A stretch of 64,000 bases of DNA from Otis tarda (lineage: Eukaryota > Chordata > Aves > Otidiformes > Otididae), in assembly GCA_026413225.1 (NCBI GenBank), contig CM048560.1, forward strand, positions 13,100,001 through 13,164,000, read 5' to 3'. The position numbers and the translations under genes were made by a program. The notes beneath the pieces were generated by a model, which worked only from the letters and a program-made list of their open reading frames with translations, searched no databases and was not told where the DNA came from. Below are positions 1-14,381 of the stretch, in pieces. The stretch's first letter is position 1, and every line of letters begins with the position of its first letter.

Positions 1-444
1 TACCTAAAGAGTAGCTTATTCCGGTAGGTGGAATGAGGGGAGATTCAGCTTCTGGAAGGAAAAATCATCCTCCTTGAACCATTGAAAGAGCTATGTCATA
101 GGCTGACACAAGTAAAGAGACTCTGATCCTGCTGGCTGACTTTAACATGCTTTTGATTTCAAAGGAAGGAGGTTTAAACACTGATATATTTTGCAGGCTT
201 TGTCGCTCAGAAAGCCAGTGGGCTGAACAGTCTGTGTTCTGCCTTGGCATTGTACAGAGGGATGATCCAGTCTAAAATGCACAGTTCAAAATCCTCAGCA
301 TGATTCTGGTCCTTCTCTTGCAGTACTTGCTCTCCTTACTGGTACTTACCCAGTACCTATGGAAAGAAAAGGAGATGGGGATTCCCCATGAAAAGGATCA
401 GCTTAGCTTTGGAATGCATAAATACCATATTCCTTATGACTTAA
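1..444. other. Left flank, no gene seen
   Basis: AT-rich DNA with no recognisable coding exon, RNA gene or repeat. The last five bases (CTTAA, 440-444) are the left copy of the target-site duplication of the adjoining LTR. Confidence 0.5.
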
Positions 445-1062
445 TGTCCTGGGTTTGGCAGGGATGGAGTTAATTTTTCTCTCAGTAGCTGGTGTGGTTT
501 GGATTTCATATGTGAAGAATGTTGATAAACGCCCTGATGATATGCATTGTTGCTAATGAGACCAAGGACACTGTCTGGTTTTTCACATCTCTTTAACATG
601 CAGATGCAGAAAGCTGACAGACAGAATAATTGACTCAAACTGGCCAAAGTATTCTATGCCATAAACGTCATGCTCAGTATATAAGTGGGGGTTGACCATG
701 GGCATCCGTATTTTCCATTTTCTCCATCTCATTTCTCTCTTGTTTGCTGGCATCATTCCCTCTACCTTGCTGGCTCGCTTTTGCTCCTTTGCTTGCTGTT
801 CATTTTTTGTTTATGTCATCAGTGCTCGGGACTGGCTGTGTTGGTCGTTTGGACATTGGGTGTGAGAAATTGTACATTGTTCATTTTGTATATATTAATA
901 TCCTTATATTTTGTTATTATTGTAGTTTTCCTTTGCTATTTCGTGAACTGTCTTCATCTTAACCCACAAGTTTTCCTTTCTTCCCAATTCTCTCCCCTAT
1001 CCCACTGGGGAAGGGGGAGGGTGGATGAAAAACTGCATGGTAACTTGGGCTAAAGCATCACA
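445..1062 (+). mobile_element. Solo LTR of an avian endogenous retrovirus, ERVL-like, copy 1
   Basis: The element begins TGTCCTGG and ends in CA, the usual retroviral LTR termini. It is flanked by a perfect 5-bp direct repeat, CTTAA, at 440-444 and 1063-1067. A 5-bp duplication is typical of class III (ERVL) elements; class I usually gives 4 bp and class II 6 bp. It aligns nearly end to end with the LTR at 53707-54410. A TATA box and the rest of a U3-R-U5 layout are present, but no internal gag-pol-env sequence adjoins it, so this is a solo LTR left by recombination between two LTRs. The apparent 122-codon reading frame at 685-1053 lies inside the LTR and is not a gene. Assignment to ERVL rests on duplication length and general resemblance and is an inference. 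Confidence 0.85.
678..685 (+). promoter_or_regulatory. TATA box of LTR copy 1
   Basis: TATATAAG sits in the middle of the LTR within a block (CATGCTCAG-TATATAAG-TGGGGGTTG) that is also conserved in the second LTR at 53961-53968. Position and conservation fit the LTR's own RNA polymerase II promoter. Activity today is unknown. Confidence 0.6.
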
Positions 1063-3485
1063 CTTAACTTTTGTTATAGGAAGTCAAAACAGCAGGAGAT
1101 TGAACTGTTGAAAAGTAACTTCTGATGAATTCTGGAGAAGGATAAAAAGTAAAAGGAATGGCACATTCCTGTGGTTGCTTCCCCTTCCATTACATTCTGT
1201 CTTATCCAATATTTTTATATTTTAAAAAAAATGTTCAAAGTAAAACTGAAATCTTTTACATTACCCTTCAGGGAAAAGCTATTTGTTTTTAATAAGATTC
1301 AATGTTTCTTATAATTTATTATTAATTTCTTTCAGTGTTCATAACATTTCAAAGGTAGCTGTAGAGAAATAATTTCAAAAGAGGTTGAAACTACTAAAAT
1401 CGCATCAGAAGAGGTGAGCAAATGGCTGTTAGCTTTTCTTCGTCTTATTCAGAGTGTAACCATGGCTATCTTTGATCGTGTGAACCAAAATATAATTTTT
1501 TCCTATTAAAAAAAAATTTTTTTTGCAGTGTTGTGATATAGATCCATTTTTATAATAAAAAGATATTTTTGAATACTGCTTAGCTCTATATCTACAGCTA
1601 TAATAATAGAGAATATATAAAGTGCTTTACCAGGGGAGAGGTATAAGCACATAATTCATATCTAAATGAGTTTTGAAATATTTTACATATTTCTTTAAAA
1701 ATTTCTGAAGTGTTTGGCTAGAAAGATTCAAAGTTTGCTCCAAAGCTGACTGAAAACTGATGGGCTTTTTCTCGTTGCTAACATACTTGAGAGGGAAGGA
1801 GGAAGGGAGGAAAAATACTTAAATCAGTTTCACTTTTTTTTTAATCTAAGAAGGGAACCAATTATATTGTTTCAGGTAAAGATAAATTTCATACCTATTG
1901 CCATCAAAGCTCACAGTGATTGATTCCAGGCTTTTGAAATTGTTTCCAATAGCAACATCAGAATCTTTCTTTTGTTGGAAAAACAAAAGTTTGTTTTTTA
2001 CTATATTGTCAATATAAATTAGCTTGCCTTGGTAACTGAAATGATGCCAGAAACTCTTGATAAGAGAATTCACAATGACCACCCAAAAAAGAGGAGCTTC
2101 TCTTCCTTTTCCTTTTAAATTTGATTTCCAGCCATAAAAGCTGTTGCATTTTTTTCCGGTAGGAAGAGGACAAAGATCTCACCATTTCTACAGCATAATG
2201 TGGTGAAGAGGAAGTATTTTATCGTCCCTGCACTTACTTGCATTTGGAGTTCTTTGCAGGGTGTCGGTCTCCTAGCAAATCCTGGCCTGTTTTGTTTCCT
2301 GTGCCTAGAATTCACTGATTTTGATGCTTATTGTGAAGCACATACAGCCATGAAGCATTATGAAGTTTTACTGCAGCTACAGTAATATTTGTTTCTTTCC
2401 TACAGTAGTGTGTGGTAGAAGAGTGCAGCAGGAATCACACTTGATGCACCAGAGCAGGATCATGATCTATTGCTACATTTTTTCTTTATGCCTCGATGAT
2501 TTTCAAACCTTTTCACTTTGTTTCTCAGCCTTACTTCTACTACTCGACAATATTTACAACAGTAGTTCTTTTATTTGTCAATATAAAGTAGAAAAACACA
2601 AGGCTTTTACGAAAAAAAATGCCTAGGTTTTCTTTCCATCCTTCCACTCTGACTTTACACAAAGTGACTGAACTTATGTTTAATATTTGATGGCGTATTG
2701 TGTCTCAGATCTTCTCACACTTTCAGTTTATGATGGAAGGTGAACAACTAAGATGCATTACATAATGTGTTGGCACAAGAGTATCCAGTAGTAATAATAA
2801 TGCTTACTTTTCAGCTTCCAAAGAGATTTCTAAAATGTAAATACTCTATTTTATATGCAATGATAAACCACTGTAAATACTGTGGACATAAGAGAAAAAT
2901 ATTAATTGTATTACTTCTTCATTGATTTTGAAGTGGAGTTTGCATTTCCAAAGAAGTCTTATTACCTAAAATACAAATTTAAAAAAAAAAATTTGCTAAT
3001 TTCTTAGTTTAGCATTTTGTATAGTAGAACTGTGCAATGTAAGAGGTCTCATTTTCCTAAATAACAGCAAGATTCTGCTTGCTAGTGCTATTTTAATTAT
3101 AGCCTCTAGTTCACAATAAATAACTTCAGAGGTGTAAGAAGAGTTCCTGGTCTGCTCTGATAAGATATTGCTAGTCTTTCTTTCAGCAGATGAGGGATGG
3201 TCTGAATTCCAAGCTACTTGCCAGACCACATCCCACTGAATTAGTTGAGTTCAGTGTATTGATGAGATACACTGAAATGCGTCAGTAACAAGACGCAAGT
3301 TAATACTCTGTAATTCTATTTGTTGTATTATATATAGGAACTCTCATAGAGGTAGCATAGTAGTTAGGTTATTTCTTAAGAGTGTAAGTTTTGGATATTT
3401 CTTGACTTTATGGGCTTTGCTTGCAAATGCTAGCACCTTGGCACATTTCCATTTGTTTCAGTGAGATTTGGATCAAGTTTTCAGG

Positions 3486-3526
3486 AAAAAAAAAAAACAC
3501 AACAAAAAAAAACACAAAAAAAACCA
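3486..3526. repeat. A-rich low-complexity tract
   Basis: About 40 bases of A interrupted by single C or CA. No element body was recognised beside it, so it is listed as low-complexity DNA rather than a retrotransposon tail. Confidence 0.8.
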
Positions 3527-6500
3527 ACTTTCCTTTCTATATATACTTGATTAAGTCAGAAACAGTAACATAGCTACTGACCAGAAGCTTTCTTGTTCCA
3601 TATGCAGTCTGTTTCCTAAAAGAAATCTGATCATTCCTAGAAAAAGATATTTTGTCTTACAAATTTCTTCTGAAATGTGAATTGTTACAGTGGCTGATTT
3701 CTACCATGAAAAGGCAGTCTGGTATAACAGAGTACAGTACATAGCACAAAAAGATTGCTTTTTGTGGGTAGAGTATGTATTTCATGCTCTTATGGTAAGT
3801 CAGTCCAGCAAGTTTCATGAAGTTTTAGTTCTAAACCTTTTTTTTTTTACATAAGATTTTAATTGTTCATCTGGTGATGAACCAGACCCAAGCATGTACA
3901 CTAATCTGTGAATATTTCGTAGAAAACAATCAATTTCTTGTTTTATGTTGAGACTAGAAACTCTATCTTCAATTCCTCTTCTTTATGATGGGAGAGAAGC
4001 TCAGGAGAGTTCTTGGAATTTTTGTTGTTATGAAATGCAATAATAGTATGAAAAAAAAATTGAGAACAGGAGGATAGTATAACTATTTGAATGCAAAGGA
4101 TAATCCACCCATGTAACCTTATCTAACCTTCTGCTAAGGACTCATCAGCTGAAACTGCTGTGTCTGGTTACCACCTGAACCCCAGTGCCTGATTGAGCTT
4201 GTGGGAAAAAAAAAAATAGTTTTGGCTTTTATCCAAGAGGAAAGGAGAAAGAGTATTTTTCTGTCTGTCTCTCATCTTACAGTAAGAATATCTCTGAGTT
4301 GTGTTTTGCTCACATCATGTGAATAGTCTCCAGGCATTTACTTCCAAGATTTGCTGCAATTCTGGGCACAGGCTGTTACTGAAATACATAATGAGGTACA
4401 GTCAGTAATTTTTTTCTTTCTTTGATCTTGGCCAAAGAAGCTACCTTATGTAAGAGTTGATATTAAAGACCAAGGAGGCAAACATCACAATCTGTATAGG
4501 TCTAATGCTATGACAGAAGAATGATGTTGGAGGTTGAAACAGAGGATTCATTAACTAGAGATTACTATTTTTCTCATTAGATATATGGCCATATTTAGAG
4601 AAATATCTTTTCACTTCACATGTATAAAGTATGTGTGTGTTGACATATATGCATATCAAACCCTCTCCCCAGTGTAATATCTAAGTCTATCCCGAATTCT
4701 TTTTTTTTTTAAGACATTAAAAAGAAATAGGAGGAGGGGGAAATGCATGGAAAATGTTGGGAAATGCGTGTGTAAGTAGCTTTTTGTAATTGTTCATGAA
4801 GCTTTTAGACAGATATCCCCTCAGGTAGCTGTGAATTTCAGTGCAATGTGTGATATTGTTTATTCCAGTTACATATTAGCATTCTTTACACTTGACTACT
4901 TCCTTAGACATCTGGGACTTTGTATAACTGGTTCCGTAAACTTATTTCACTTGTCTGTAAATTTATTTCACTTGCCTACAGTGTGGAAATGATTCTCTGT
5001 AATGTATTGTCACATCTCACTATGGAACAAAGTGGAAGTTGTACAATGACAGTTTCCTGCGGATTACAGAAGTTTACCTTTTGCCTTTGCAGAGCATGCT
5101 AAGTCATATTGAAATTCAGAGTCTAATGCTGAAAGCGTTGTAAGTTGACATGTGCTCTAATGCCGGTAGTGATGTCCAAAATTATTTTGCTGATGAACAT
5201 TCTTCTGTTTCACTTATCTGAAAATTCCAGTGAATTCTTCAGTGGTTTCACCTTACACTATGGTTTGAACATACCTTGCTTTATCCTTATATGAAATTTT
5301 TGACCACTGGAAAGGAATCTACAGCTGACAGGCTGTTGATTAAACACTACACATCCCACATAGTGACCCACCAGGTAAAAACTATAGTCTGCAAGTTTCA
5401 TTACAGTCAGAAAGTATCTATTTTATCTTTGAGCATTGTATTTTGAATAAAACTAAATATGGCATCAACTGGCATGATTATCATGAGGTAATTGGACCCA
5501 AGGGATATTACAAACATTTGGCTACAGGTTGAACCTCTAACAACCCAGAATGTAAATTATAGTAATTACTTCACAATAAAACTATGTATAGCTGCACCTT
5601 ATTTCCCTAGGAGCCTGAGGTTAGCAAAATGCCTTTGGATACCTTCGTCAGTTTCGTTTTCTTTGTACCTTAAGGTTACTTCTATTAACATCAGTTTGAT
5701 GAAGGAGCGAGATCAACAAATGCAAATATACCTGAATTCTCTTCTACAACTTCAGTGCTATTTTGTAAAGAAAATGTTTATGCCTAGTATAATTAGGTAT
5801 ACTAGTATAACACTAGTATAGTGTCATTATTTCTAAGGGTTTTTTTTTTCAAAATAAATTCTGCTGAAGTCTTGTGTCCACGGTTTAGCGGTTGTTATCT
5901 CTGAAATTTATAAAGAAGCAAAATAATTTTGGTATATTACAGTCAGAAGCCAAAGAGCATAGGTGGAATCTATGAGGTAGCTTTAAAGACCTAAGCCTTT
6001 TACCTTGAGCTTTACACATTTGGATATTTTACTGTAGTTAGTAGTCCTATGCGTGTCAGCTACTGACAGTGCCACTTTCTGCACTAGAAACTCCCTGTAT
6101 CACTTAGGCTGGCAAATGTATAAGTAGCCTTACAACAGGAAGGGAGAAACTTTTAGGGTCATAAAAAATGAAAAGGATGATTATAGCTTATGTGGTGAAG
6201 AAAATAGTTCTAGCTCTGCTTACATGACTTGGTAGAATAAAAGGATACGTTTTGCATATGTTCTCTTTCACTTCTGTAGATCAGAACTTCCATAGTAGCA
6301 AGTTAAGGAGCAAATGTGCTTGACCTGTTCCTGTGTAGGCATCTTTGTTCTACTCGTAATTGGTAAGAGCTCTACGTTCTCTGCATCCTCAGGGCCTAAA
6401 AATGGAATAAGCTCAACACATGGTTAAAAAAAGTAATGGATCTGTCTTTTGCCTGTCTGGTACTTCTCTCACAGAACTGAAGTTATCTGTTAAATAGCAC

Positions 6501-9500
6501 TAGTACTATAGCCCAGCCAAATCTTTGTATTTCTACAAATCTCACAATAAAATTTCCCGTAGCCCTATTAAGTCCACTAGTAAGAAACAGTAATGTTACA
6601 ACTTCAGAGAACTTCAATCCCATAATACTGTATTGATGCAATAATTCTAAACCACACAACACTAGTGGGAGGACATATGTTTCTAAGGTCTTTACTTCCA
6701 GTCTTTACTTGCCACACGGAATTATCCTGGAGCATTTGAATGTATATTAGTGTATATGTTAGACAATTAATGTTTCACAGTATCACAGTAATGCTATGAA
6801 TGAATGTGTTTCCTTGCACTTGAGCAATGCTAGACAATTCATGAGATCCTTAAATTTAAAGAAAGCTGTCTGATGAACTCATTTTTCACTCCACCTGCAT
6901 TTGCCTCCTCTCTAATTTATTTTCCACGGACAAGAAAACTTTTAACTGCATTATGATGTTAAGTCAATTTGAACAGGCTGTATTTTTGTGGATTGTATTG
7001 CTTGATAAGCTGCGCCTTAGAACTGACTTGTCCTTTACTCAATGTATCCCAGTTTATCTGCAAGTGTATTTTTTTTTCTGATTATGAATTGAAATATTTC
7101 ACTTGTAAAGTTATTTGAAAAAAAAATAGGTGCCTGGAATAGTAGTAGGTTGCTGTCTGATTCTGGAGTATGTCTAACTCCATGTTAAGAATAACAAAAC
7201 TTTCATTAAGGAAAGTTTCTGCATATTTTCCTTATGCAGCAGACCTTGCAAAGAAAGGAATTCAGTGAGGATTTATACTTTCATTAGATTTAAGGCTTTA
7301 GTGGAGCTAATGATACTGCAAGTGAGGTGAGAGGAGGGGGGAGGAACAAAAAAAAACCCTTTCTTTTCTTTGATTGTTGTGTTTTCTCTTTCTTTTGGTA
7401 CTTAAGAACTTCTTCATCCTGTTAATCTACTTCACAGGATGCCGTTCAGCTCTGTAGATGATGGCACTGTTCTCCACTAGTGAACTCTGCAGCTGTGAGT
7501 GAATGCACTTCTCTATCTTAACCTTTTGTTAGAAATGAAATATTTATCTGACTGCACTTCTTTGTGACTAAAGGAACAACTGAACTTAAAGTTTTTAAGT
7601 TGAAAAGTAAAAACTTTTCTTTTGCTCTGCTATAATGACTGTAAATGCGCACGAATTTGAGATAAATTTTCTTTTTTCTTTCTGAAAATATAAGTTGAAT
7701 TTGAATTTACCCTCTAAAACTTACATATGTGTAAGAGTACAAATGAACAGCGTTTGCCAGCACAGTCATGACCAAAGTTGTCCAGTCATTAATTATTTCC
7801 ATCACAGAAATATATAATGCCATTAGAACAAAAGCAGGCTGTCTTTATAACTCCAGGAAATCAAACATCAGCCACCCAAAACTAATAGCCTGTCATTACA
7901 TTTCTGTTTATCAGAGAACAAAATTTTATTCTTGCTGATTTGAAGAGGTTCCCTGGAGTAAATGCTTCTATAACATACATAAATCATATCCTCCATCAAG
8001 TAACCTAATGATGCTTTGGGGGTGGCATCATTAGGCTTCTGCATAATATTTTGCCTGACAAGGGATGAAAACTGTCTTGTAATTATCAAGAAACTGAATA
8101 ACTGGGACAAATAAATAATATTAAATGAGACACTTTATTGTCTTTTCCTGAAAAACAAAGGACACCTTTCTGGGGTCTGTTTTTATTAAAATCACAGTCC
8201 CAAAGAGTACACTCTTGCAGGAATAGAATTGTGGGTTTTATTTTAATTTCATTTTTTGCTTACTATTGTTATTGTCTCTTCTCATAGATAGGGTGGATAA
8301 AATGTGTGGGCTTTGTCACTGGGAATAGGCCACTGATTTTTCTTATGCTTCTTGAAAATCTCTTCAAGACATTGATCAAAATCTATTTGATTTTAGGTGT
8401 ATTGCATCTGCAATATTCTTTCCTTTTTCTTGTCTTTCATCTATATGGGTATGCAGTGTCTTTCCTTTCAAGAAATGTAGTAAGAAGCATTATTTTTTTC
8501 CATATTTTATAAATTAAAGCACGAAATGTTAAATGCTTTTAAAACAACCAGAACTAAGTGCTACTAAGAGAGAAAATAAACTAAATTTTGGATGTCAAAA
8601 GAATATGATTTTTCAAGTTGTGTCACGGAAATGTGGTTGCCAGTCTTGCTATTCCTGCTCTAGCAAGGGAGAACAATAAAATGTCCCTTGATCACTTTAA
8701 GCTGCTCCATTGCACTGGGGAGGGAATATTTCCTTTAGGAAGGGTGGCTGTACCATCTGCTGTCTCATTTAAGACTGATTCCCTGAGCATTTAAATGCAG
8801 TGTCCTCTGAAAATTTGTGACTGAAATACTCATTTTAAGAAAGAAAAACTGTGAACAAGCAAATATCAAATCACTGTTTCTATGACACCATTTTGTATAG
8901 GCTGGCTCCCTCTCAAAGAGAAGGGGGGATCAGGAAGGATTGAATGTTTGGGCTAATGATATGGATCTCATATCTGAATTATTCATTTTTAATGATAATG
9001 AATTAGTTCTTCATTTATAGTCTTCTAATTTGAACCTAACTTTTACAGTGCTGAAACATATTTCTGCTTAACCATAGTACCATTGTTAATTCTTTCCTGG
9101 TCTCTTTAATGCCTTGAAGTCCACACTGTACTCTGCTTTTACGGCTTGCACAAATTTAGCATTCTTAAGTTCTAAAGTAGATTCTTGTATTAAGCCTCTG
9201 CTAAAAGCATGTTAGGTAGCATTATCATGATAAATCTTTCTATCCTAGCTCTAAACTGTGTAGTCCATGCAGAAAAGTCAGCAATTACAACACCATGAAT
9301 AATTTTTTACAGTGTGCCTGACTGAGATGATTTGAGAATGTTACTAACTTGAACATACACATTTCTATGTTTCTGCGTGTACCTCAACCCCAACTAGTTT
9401 TAGGAAATCAGAATCATCCCTGTACTCTGTTATCCTATCATGACAGCCATTCATGGTTTGTTACTCTCTACTCTGCCGGTTCTCAATCTTCAGTTATAAA

Positions 9501-10964
9501 ATTAATTAAATAACTGACGTTTCAATGTCTTTTCAGACTTACTCCAGATAATTACCTGTATATTCTTTAATGATTTCCTCACACATTTCACGCAATTAAA
9601 GACATAAGCAATTAGTCTTTCTTCTAATACCATTTGAGGAAGCATATATCTTAGGGCTATTTGTGTCAAAATGTTATTTTGGCTACGTTATTTTCCTCTA
9701 TAATTCAGAAAGTTTCCTAATATTATATCCTTGGAATATCTGAGACTAATTTAGCTATTTTAGAAATTGCTTAAATTTGCCTAAGTTTTCATTTGTATGA
9801 TGATTTTAATTCAAAGTGCTTATCTGTATCAATGTAGTGGCACATATCTTCAAGCCTAGGAGGAAAAATTTAGATGCCTGTTGAGAGAAAGTGTCTTGAT
9901 GGATTTTAGATACCTGCATCTAAACTCTAGTATTAAACAGAAGCTGTGTAGATATTTTGAGGACTGTAACTTTCAGATGTGAGTGACTGTTCTGCCAGAA
10001 GGCATACATCTTTTTTGTGTCTGGCTCTATGAGCCTTCTTGACTGACAAATGACCTTATTATATTTGTATAATTTTCTGCATCAAGTATCATGGAGTTTT
10101 TAATTACATAGCTTGTCTTGCTTTTGTCTTGGTTGTTACTTACCCACATCTTCTAACATGGATGAGCAGCCATGCTGCAGAAATTTTTGACATAGATAAA
10201 CACATGGTTAAAATACGTACAGAGTTAGAAGGAAGTTTAACTTGCTCTGGTGTGGTTTGTTCTTGATGCCTAATATAACAAGTGTTATTCTAGACTGTAT
10301 GTCAGTACTTGGTAATAGTGTTTCTATACTATCACTATTTGGTTTTTTTTGTTTGTTTGTTTCTTTTAGAGGCCAATATAGTATGTAAGAGCCATTAAAT
10401 CAGAGATTCATTTTTTCATAGCATTTCTACTTATAACGGACTAGCGTGGCTAGGCAGGAAACCATATACATCAAAATATTGCATATGCTTGGTGTTTGAT
10501 TTTTTTTTAAATGTCAAGTTCAAAGCTTATTAAACCTGTGTCAATTCTATTAAAATTCATAATAGCACTAATGGTAACCAGGCTGTGATACTTAGTAGTG
10601 AGAACTGTCTGTTTTCCATCATAAATCAATAGCCAACACCCATTCATTTCACATGGTCCATCAAAGAGCACCTGCATGATTGTAATGCTTTTCCCTCTGA
10701 ATTTTAAACACTAATCTGAAGACTTTACATTCAAAATATCTTTGCCAGTCCCTTGAGCCATTAAGCTTCCTTATACAAAATAAATTGTAGTGTCATTGTA
10801 TGTCTTGTTAGCAGTGTTTGATACCTGTAATGAGACAAGACTTCCTTAGATTGTTAGCTGACAAGCTTCTAAAGCTCGTCAGTCGTCTTTGATCCTTCTG
10901 ATGGAAACAGGAGATGTTGAAGGGACTTACTCGGATATTGGCACGTAATCACAGCAAAATGTCC

Positions 10965-10993
10965 TTTTTTTTTTTTTTTTCCCTCCCCCCCCC
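10965..10993. repeat. T16 run followed by C-rich run
   Basis: Sixteen T followed by CCCT and nine C. This pyrimidine homopolymer pair is prone to length error and polymorphism. Confidence 0.85.
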
Positions 10994-12361
10994 AATTCAC
11001 ATTCAGTTGGTTCATGTAATGAATTATGCTAACATTTCTGAAGTACTTTGAAGCTATAAAATGTTCTACAAGTGTGTTCAAATAGGTGTCAAACAGTAGC
11101 CGTTTACTAAGAGGTTGTAAATGGCTCTTACTTGGGTATTTCATGTGTATTAGGATTTCTGAAACAATATGTAACAAGAACCTTCCCTTGAAAGTTGAGG
11201 ATACCTGCATAGAACTGGAATTTGTGAATGGTTTCATTATCCTAAGGAATTTTTCCTGGATAGACCTATAGGGATATACACTGTAGCTAATGAAAAGGAT
11301 CACATGTAAATTATGACATTTTCTGTAACCTTATGACTACAAAATAAATGCTAATCATTGCATTTAGAACAGAAAATCAGTCTTACCTCTGTCGAAGCTG
11401 TCCCCTTTAAGCTGTAACAGTCTGTAAAACAGAGGAGAGAGAGCAGCAATCCTGAGCTGTAGTCACTTGTATAGGATAGAAAAGAAATATCAAAACTTTC
11501 ATGACTGAAGGCAGTTTTGAGGTAAGGCTTGGATTGCTGTGCAAGGCATTATGAGGAAAACAATCTTTCAGGAAGACTAATTATTTTGGTTATTTTGTAT
11601 GTTTTGGCATAGATGGTAAAAGGTGCCATAGTTTGCAGGAAAGCACTCCATTTCAGAGTTGTTGTGGAAGTGAGAAGCTATTCTAGAACATCTAACTGAG
11701 GCTTTGACTACTGCTTCTCTGAGCTTCTGACGTCCACAGTGCATAAGTCCATAGGCATAACTGTACAATACTGACTTTATGTGAGTCCATGGCTACAATT
11801 AGAGGCAAAGAGATGTAATGCTTTATTTCAGGTTACTATCGTTCCTGATTTTACTTGGAAAAATTCTTGTTCACTCTCCCTTTAGAGCAGCCAGTAATGC
11901 TTTAGGCACGTCTGCTGTAGCATGTACATGCACAGTGATAATCAGAAATGTGCTTATGCTTTAGTATTTCATTCTGTGATAAACATATGGAGCTTTTTAA
12001 TACACATCTGAGCCTGACCTATCACTTCTGATCTGTTAACAAACCCCAAGATTTTTGCAAAAGAAACTACAATACCAGTAGGATGACATTTGAGATCTGC
12101 GTAGTTCAGTCACTTTCTTACACTGACAGAGCAAAGTATGGATTTGCACAATAATTCTTTCCTTCTTTTAGCATGTTATTCTCAGAATTACATCTAGTAT
12201 TGACCTGCATTATGAAATTATCTCATTCAGGAAACAGTTGGATTAAATGAGCTTAGGTGAAGCCTGCTGCACAGATCCTAAAATCTTTGGCAGGCTTACA
12301 AGTGTAGAGGTTTGTGGGATCAAGCCTTTACCATGCGAAAAGCACATAAGATTCAACATGA

Positions 12362-12453
12362 AACCTGCCCCAGGTGACCCTGCTTGAGCAAGGAGTTGGG
12401 TAAGATGACCTTAAGATGTCTCTACCAACCTCAACCATTCTCTGATTCTGTGT
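12362..12453 (+). mobile_element. CR1 3'-end fragment
   Basis: The sequence has the CR1 3' untranslated pattern: a CCCTGCTTGAGCAAGGAGTTGG block, then GATGACCTTAAGATGTCTCTACCAACC, then CATTCTCTGATTCTG as the terminal degenerate 8-bp-type repeat. It is severely 5'-truncated, which is normal for CR1, and diverged. The left boundary is approximate. Confidence 0.75.
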
Positions 12454-14381
12454 TCTATTATTATATTGGGCTTTATTTTTATTTTCTTATAGTTCTGTGA
12501 ACCTAGTGAGAACACGAAATGCAAGACCTCATTAGCATCAGCATTTTTCTCATTGTTTCTTCTGAATTCTGTAAGCTTTGTATATTAACTCAGGGAATGT
12601 GCCTGGCTTCTGAGGATAATTTTTCAAAATACTGTACAGTGACATAGTTGTAGAGTCAGTAGAGGTGATAAACACTAAAGGAAAAGTCAATACTCTCAGT
12701 CAAGTTCCTTTGTACAATGGAAAAACTTGGTTTCCTGCAAGGAAATTTACCTTGTTGCTGTACTGTTGAGGATGTCTGTTTGGAGGAGCGTCATAGGATG
12801 CCTTGGAAGGTGATGATCCACCTCTTAGCAGTAGAGTAGAGAATCACAGAGTATAAAGTGTTTACAGGCAAATTAGTAGCCTACAGAATTAGAATGTAAG
12901 TACATGAGGCTGTAAATACTAATGGCAGGGCATATCGCTTAACTCAGCTATTAGGTCTAATTAACTTGATGTAGACTATTTGGTAATAATAAGTTAATGT
13001 TATATTCCTTGGAATTAGAGCATAAAAACATTGCACTCCTGTTGATAAAATGACAGAATTATGTTCAATTAGCTATTGGGAGATACATTCATTATTAAAT
13101 CCTGCTATCTATGAAATAAAAACTCAAATGTGTCCTTAGGAATAAATTACTTCATCAATAAAAGGCTCACCCCCTTCCTCTAGCAAGGCTGCTGTGTGTA
13201 CTGATGAGTTGGATCTTTGCCTTACTTTGTTTTCTAATGTAAGAGATGTGCTACTTCATCTTATTATATATTCAGCAAATCCAGAAAGCACTTTAAATTT
13301 CTACTGATTTCTATCTAATTTCCATGCTCCTATAATTTTAAGAGTAAAAAGCTGAAAAATCTTCCCAAAGACCTTTTTCAAAACTAGAAGAGATCAAGTT
13401 CATATGAAGTATTTTAAAATAAACCATTCTTAGAAAATATGATGTTCAGAACATGGATCCAGTTGTATTAAATGCAGTCACACAGGCAGGATTGTGCTGT
13501 TGATGGCATTATTTGTAAGTGCTCTAGCTGACAGCTGTTGACAACTGGAATCATATGCTTAAGCATGACTGCTTAACCCAGTGTTAGAATTATTTGTATA
13601 TAGTACCTCCCCCTCTGTCTTTTCTTCCTTAGGAGTTTGTCTTTTCCTTCCTAGCACAGCCTTATGGGTTAGGAAGGTCGTTGTCTTTTGTTTGTGAAGT
13701 GAAATGTCTGACTTAGGTTATGTTCTGAATTTGACTTTTTGCTGCAGATACACAGATGTGTGGACTCTTTTAAGACAGAGTAGAAATAAGGACATACACT
13801 GGCAACAGTATACTACATGAGGAATTCGTTTCAACTACAAATTCTTTTAAGAACTAATAGAAGCTTTAAAGTATTTTCCTGTTGAGTCTTACATGCTTGT
13901 GCCTATAGTCAATGCTTGATCCTGGAAATCTCCACGCTTGTAAACATGCTGGAGATTTCAGGATGTCTGTGGCAGGCTTCAACTGAGCTTATTTCATCCA
14001 TCTGTTTCCTGAATAGGATATCCTGTAACTCAAGTCAATACCACAAATGAAAAATCACACCATTAATTAGTGAAGGAGACAGAGCTGTGTGGAACTTGCA
14101 GGAAAAAAAAAACAAACCTGTTTCGTCCTTGTCTATCAAACATTTTGATATTCTGAGGCCATAGCATCACAAGCTGATGGTAGCAAAGGAAGCCCTTAAG
14201 CTCTTAAAAACCAAAGCAGGCAAAATTAGTAAAGATACAGGTATCTTTTTCTAACAGAACAGGAATCTTAATTTGCAGGTCCTAAGCTTCTTTAGAAGAT
14301 ACATTACCTTATCGTAGAATTTTTAGTATTACAATCAGACTTCCTTTTCATTACATCTGACCACTTTCTTTTCATCAAATC
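12454..14381. other. No gene or repeat recognised
   Basis: AT-rich DNA without a supportable feature on either strand. Confidence 0.5.

Larger units (their letters stand above)
1068..12361. other. Long gene-free AT-rich stretch
   Basis: No coding exon, RNA gene or well-preserved transposon was recognised. Open frames here are short, AT-biased and resemble no family I know. Simple repeats include an A-rich tract (3486-3526) and a T16/C-rich run (10965-10993). The stretch may be intergenic or intron of a transcript that is not visible here. Confidence 0.5.

Noticed and set aside
685-1053. 122-codon open frame rich in Leu and Phe, resembling a membrane protein
   Set aside because: It lies wholly inside the solo LTR and reads through its T-rich parts. 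LTRs of this kind do not encode it.
5492-5821. Open frame of 109 codons, plus strand
   Set aside because: AT-rich composition, no domain and no gene context.
10869-11303. Open frame of 144 codons, minus strand
   Set aside because: It crosses the T16/C homopolymer run (read as a poly-Lys and Gly stretch), has no domain and resembles random AT-rich DNA.
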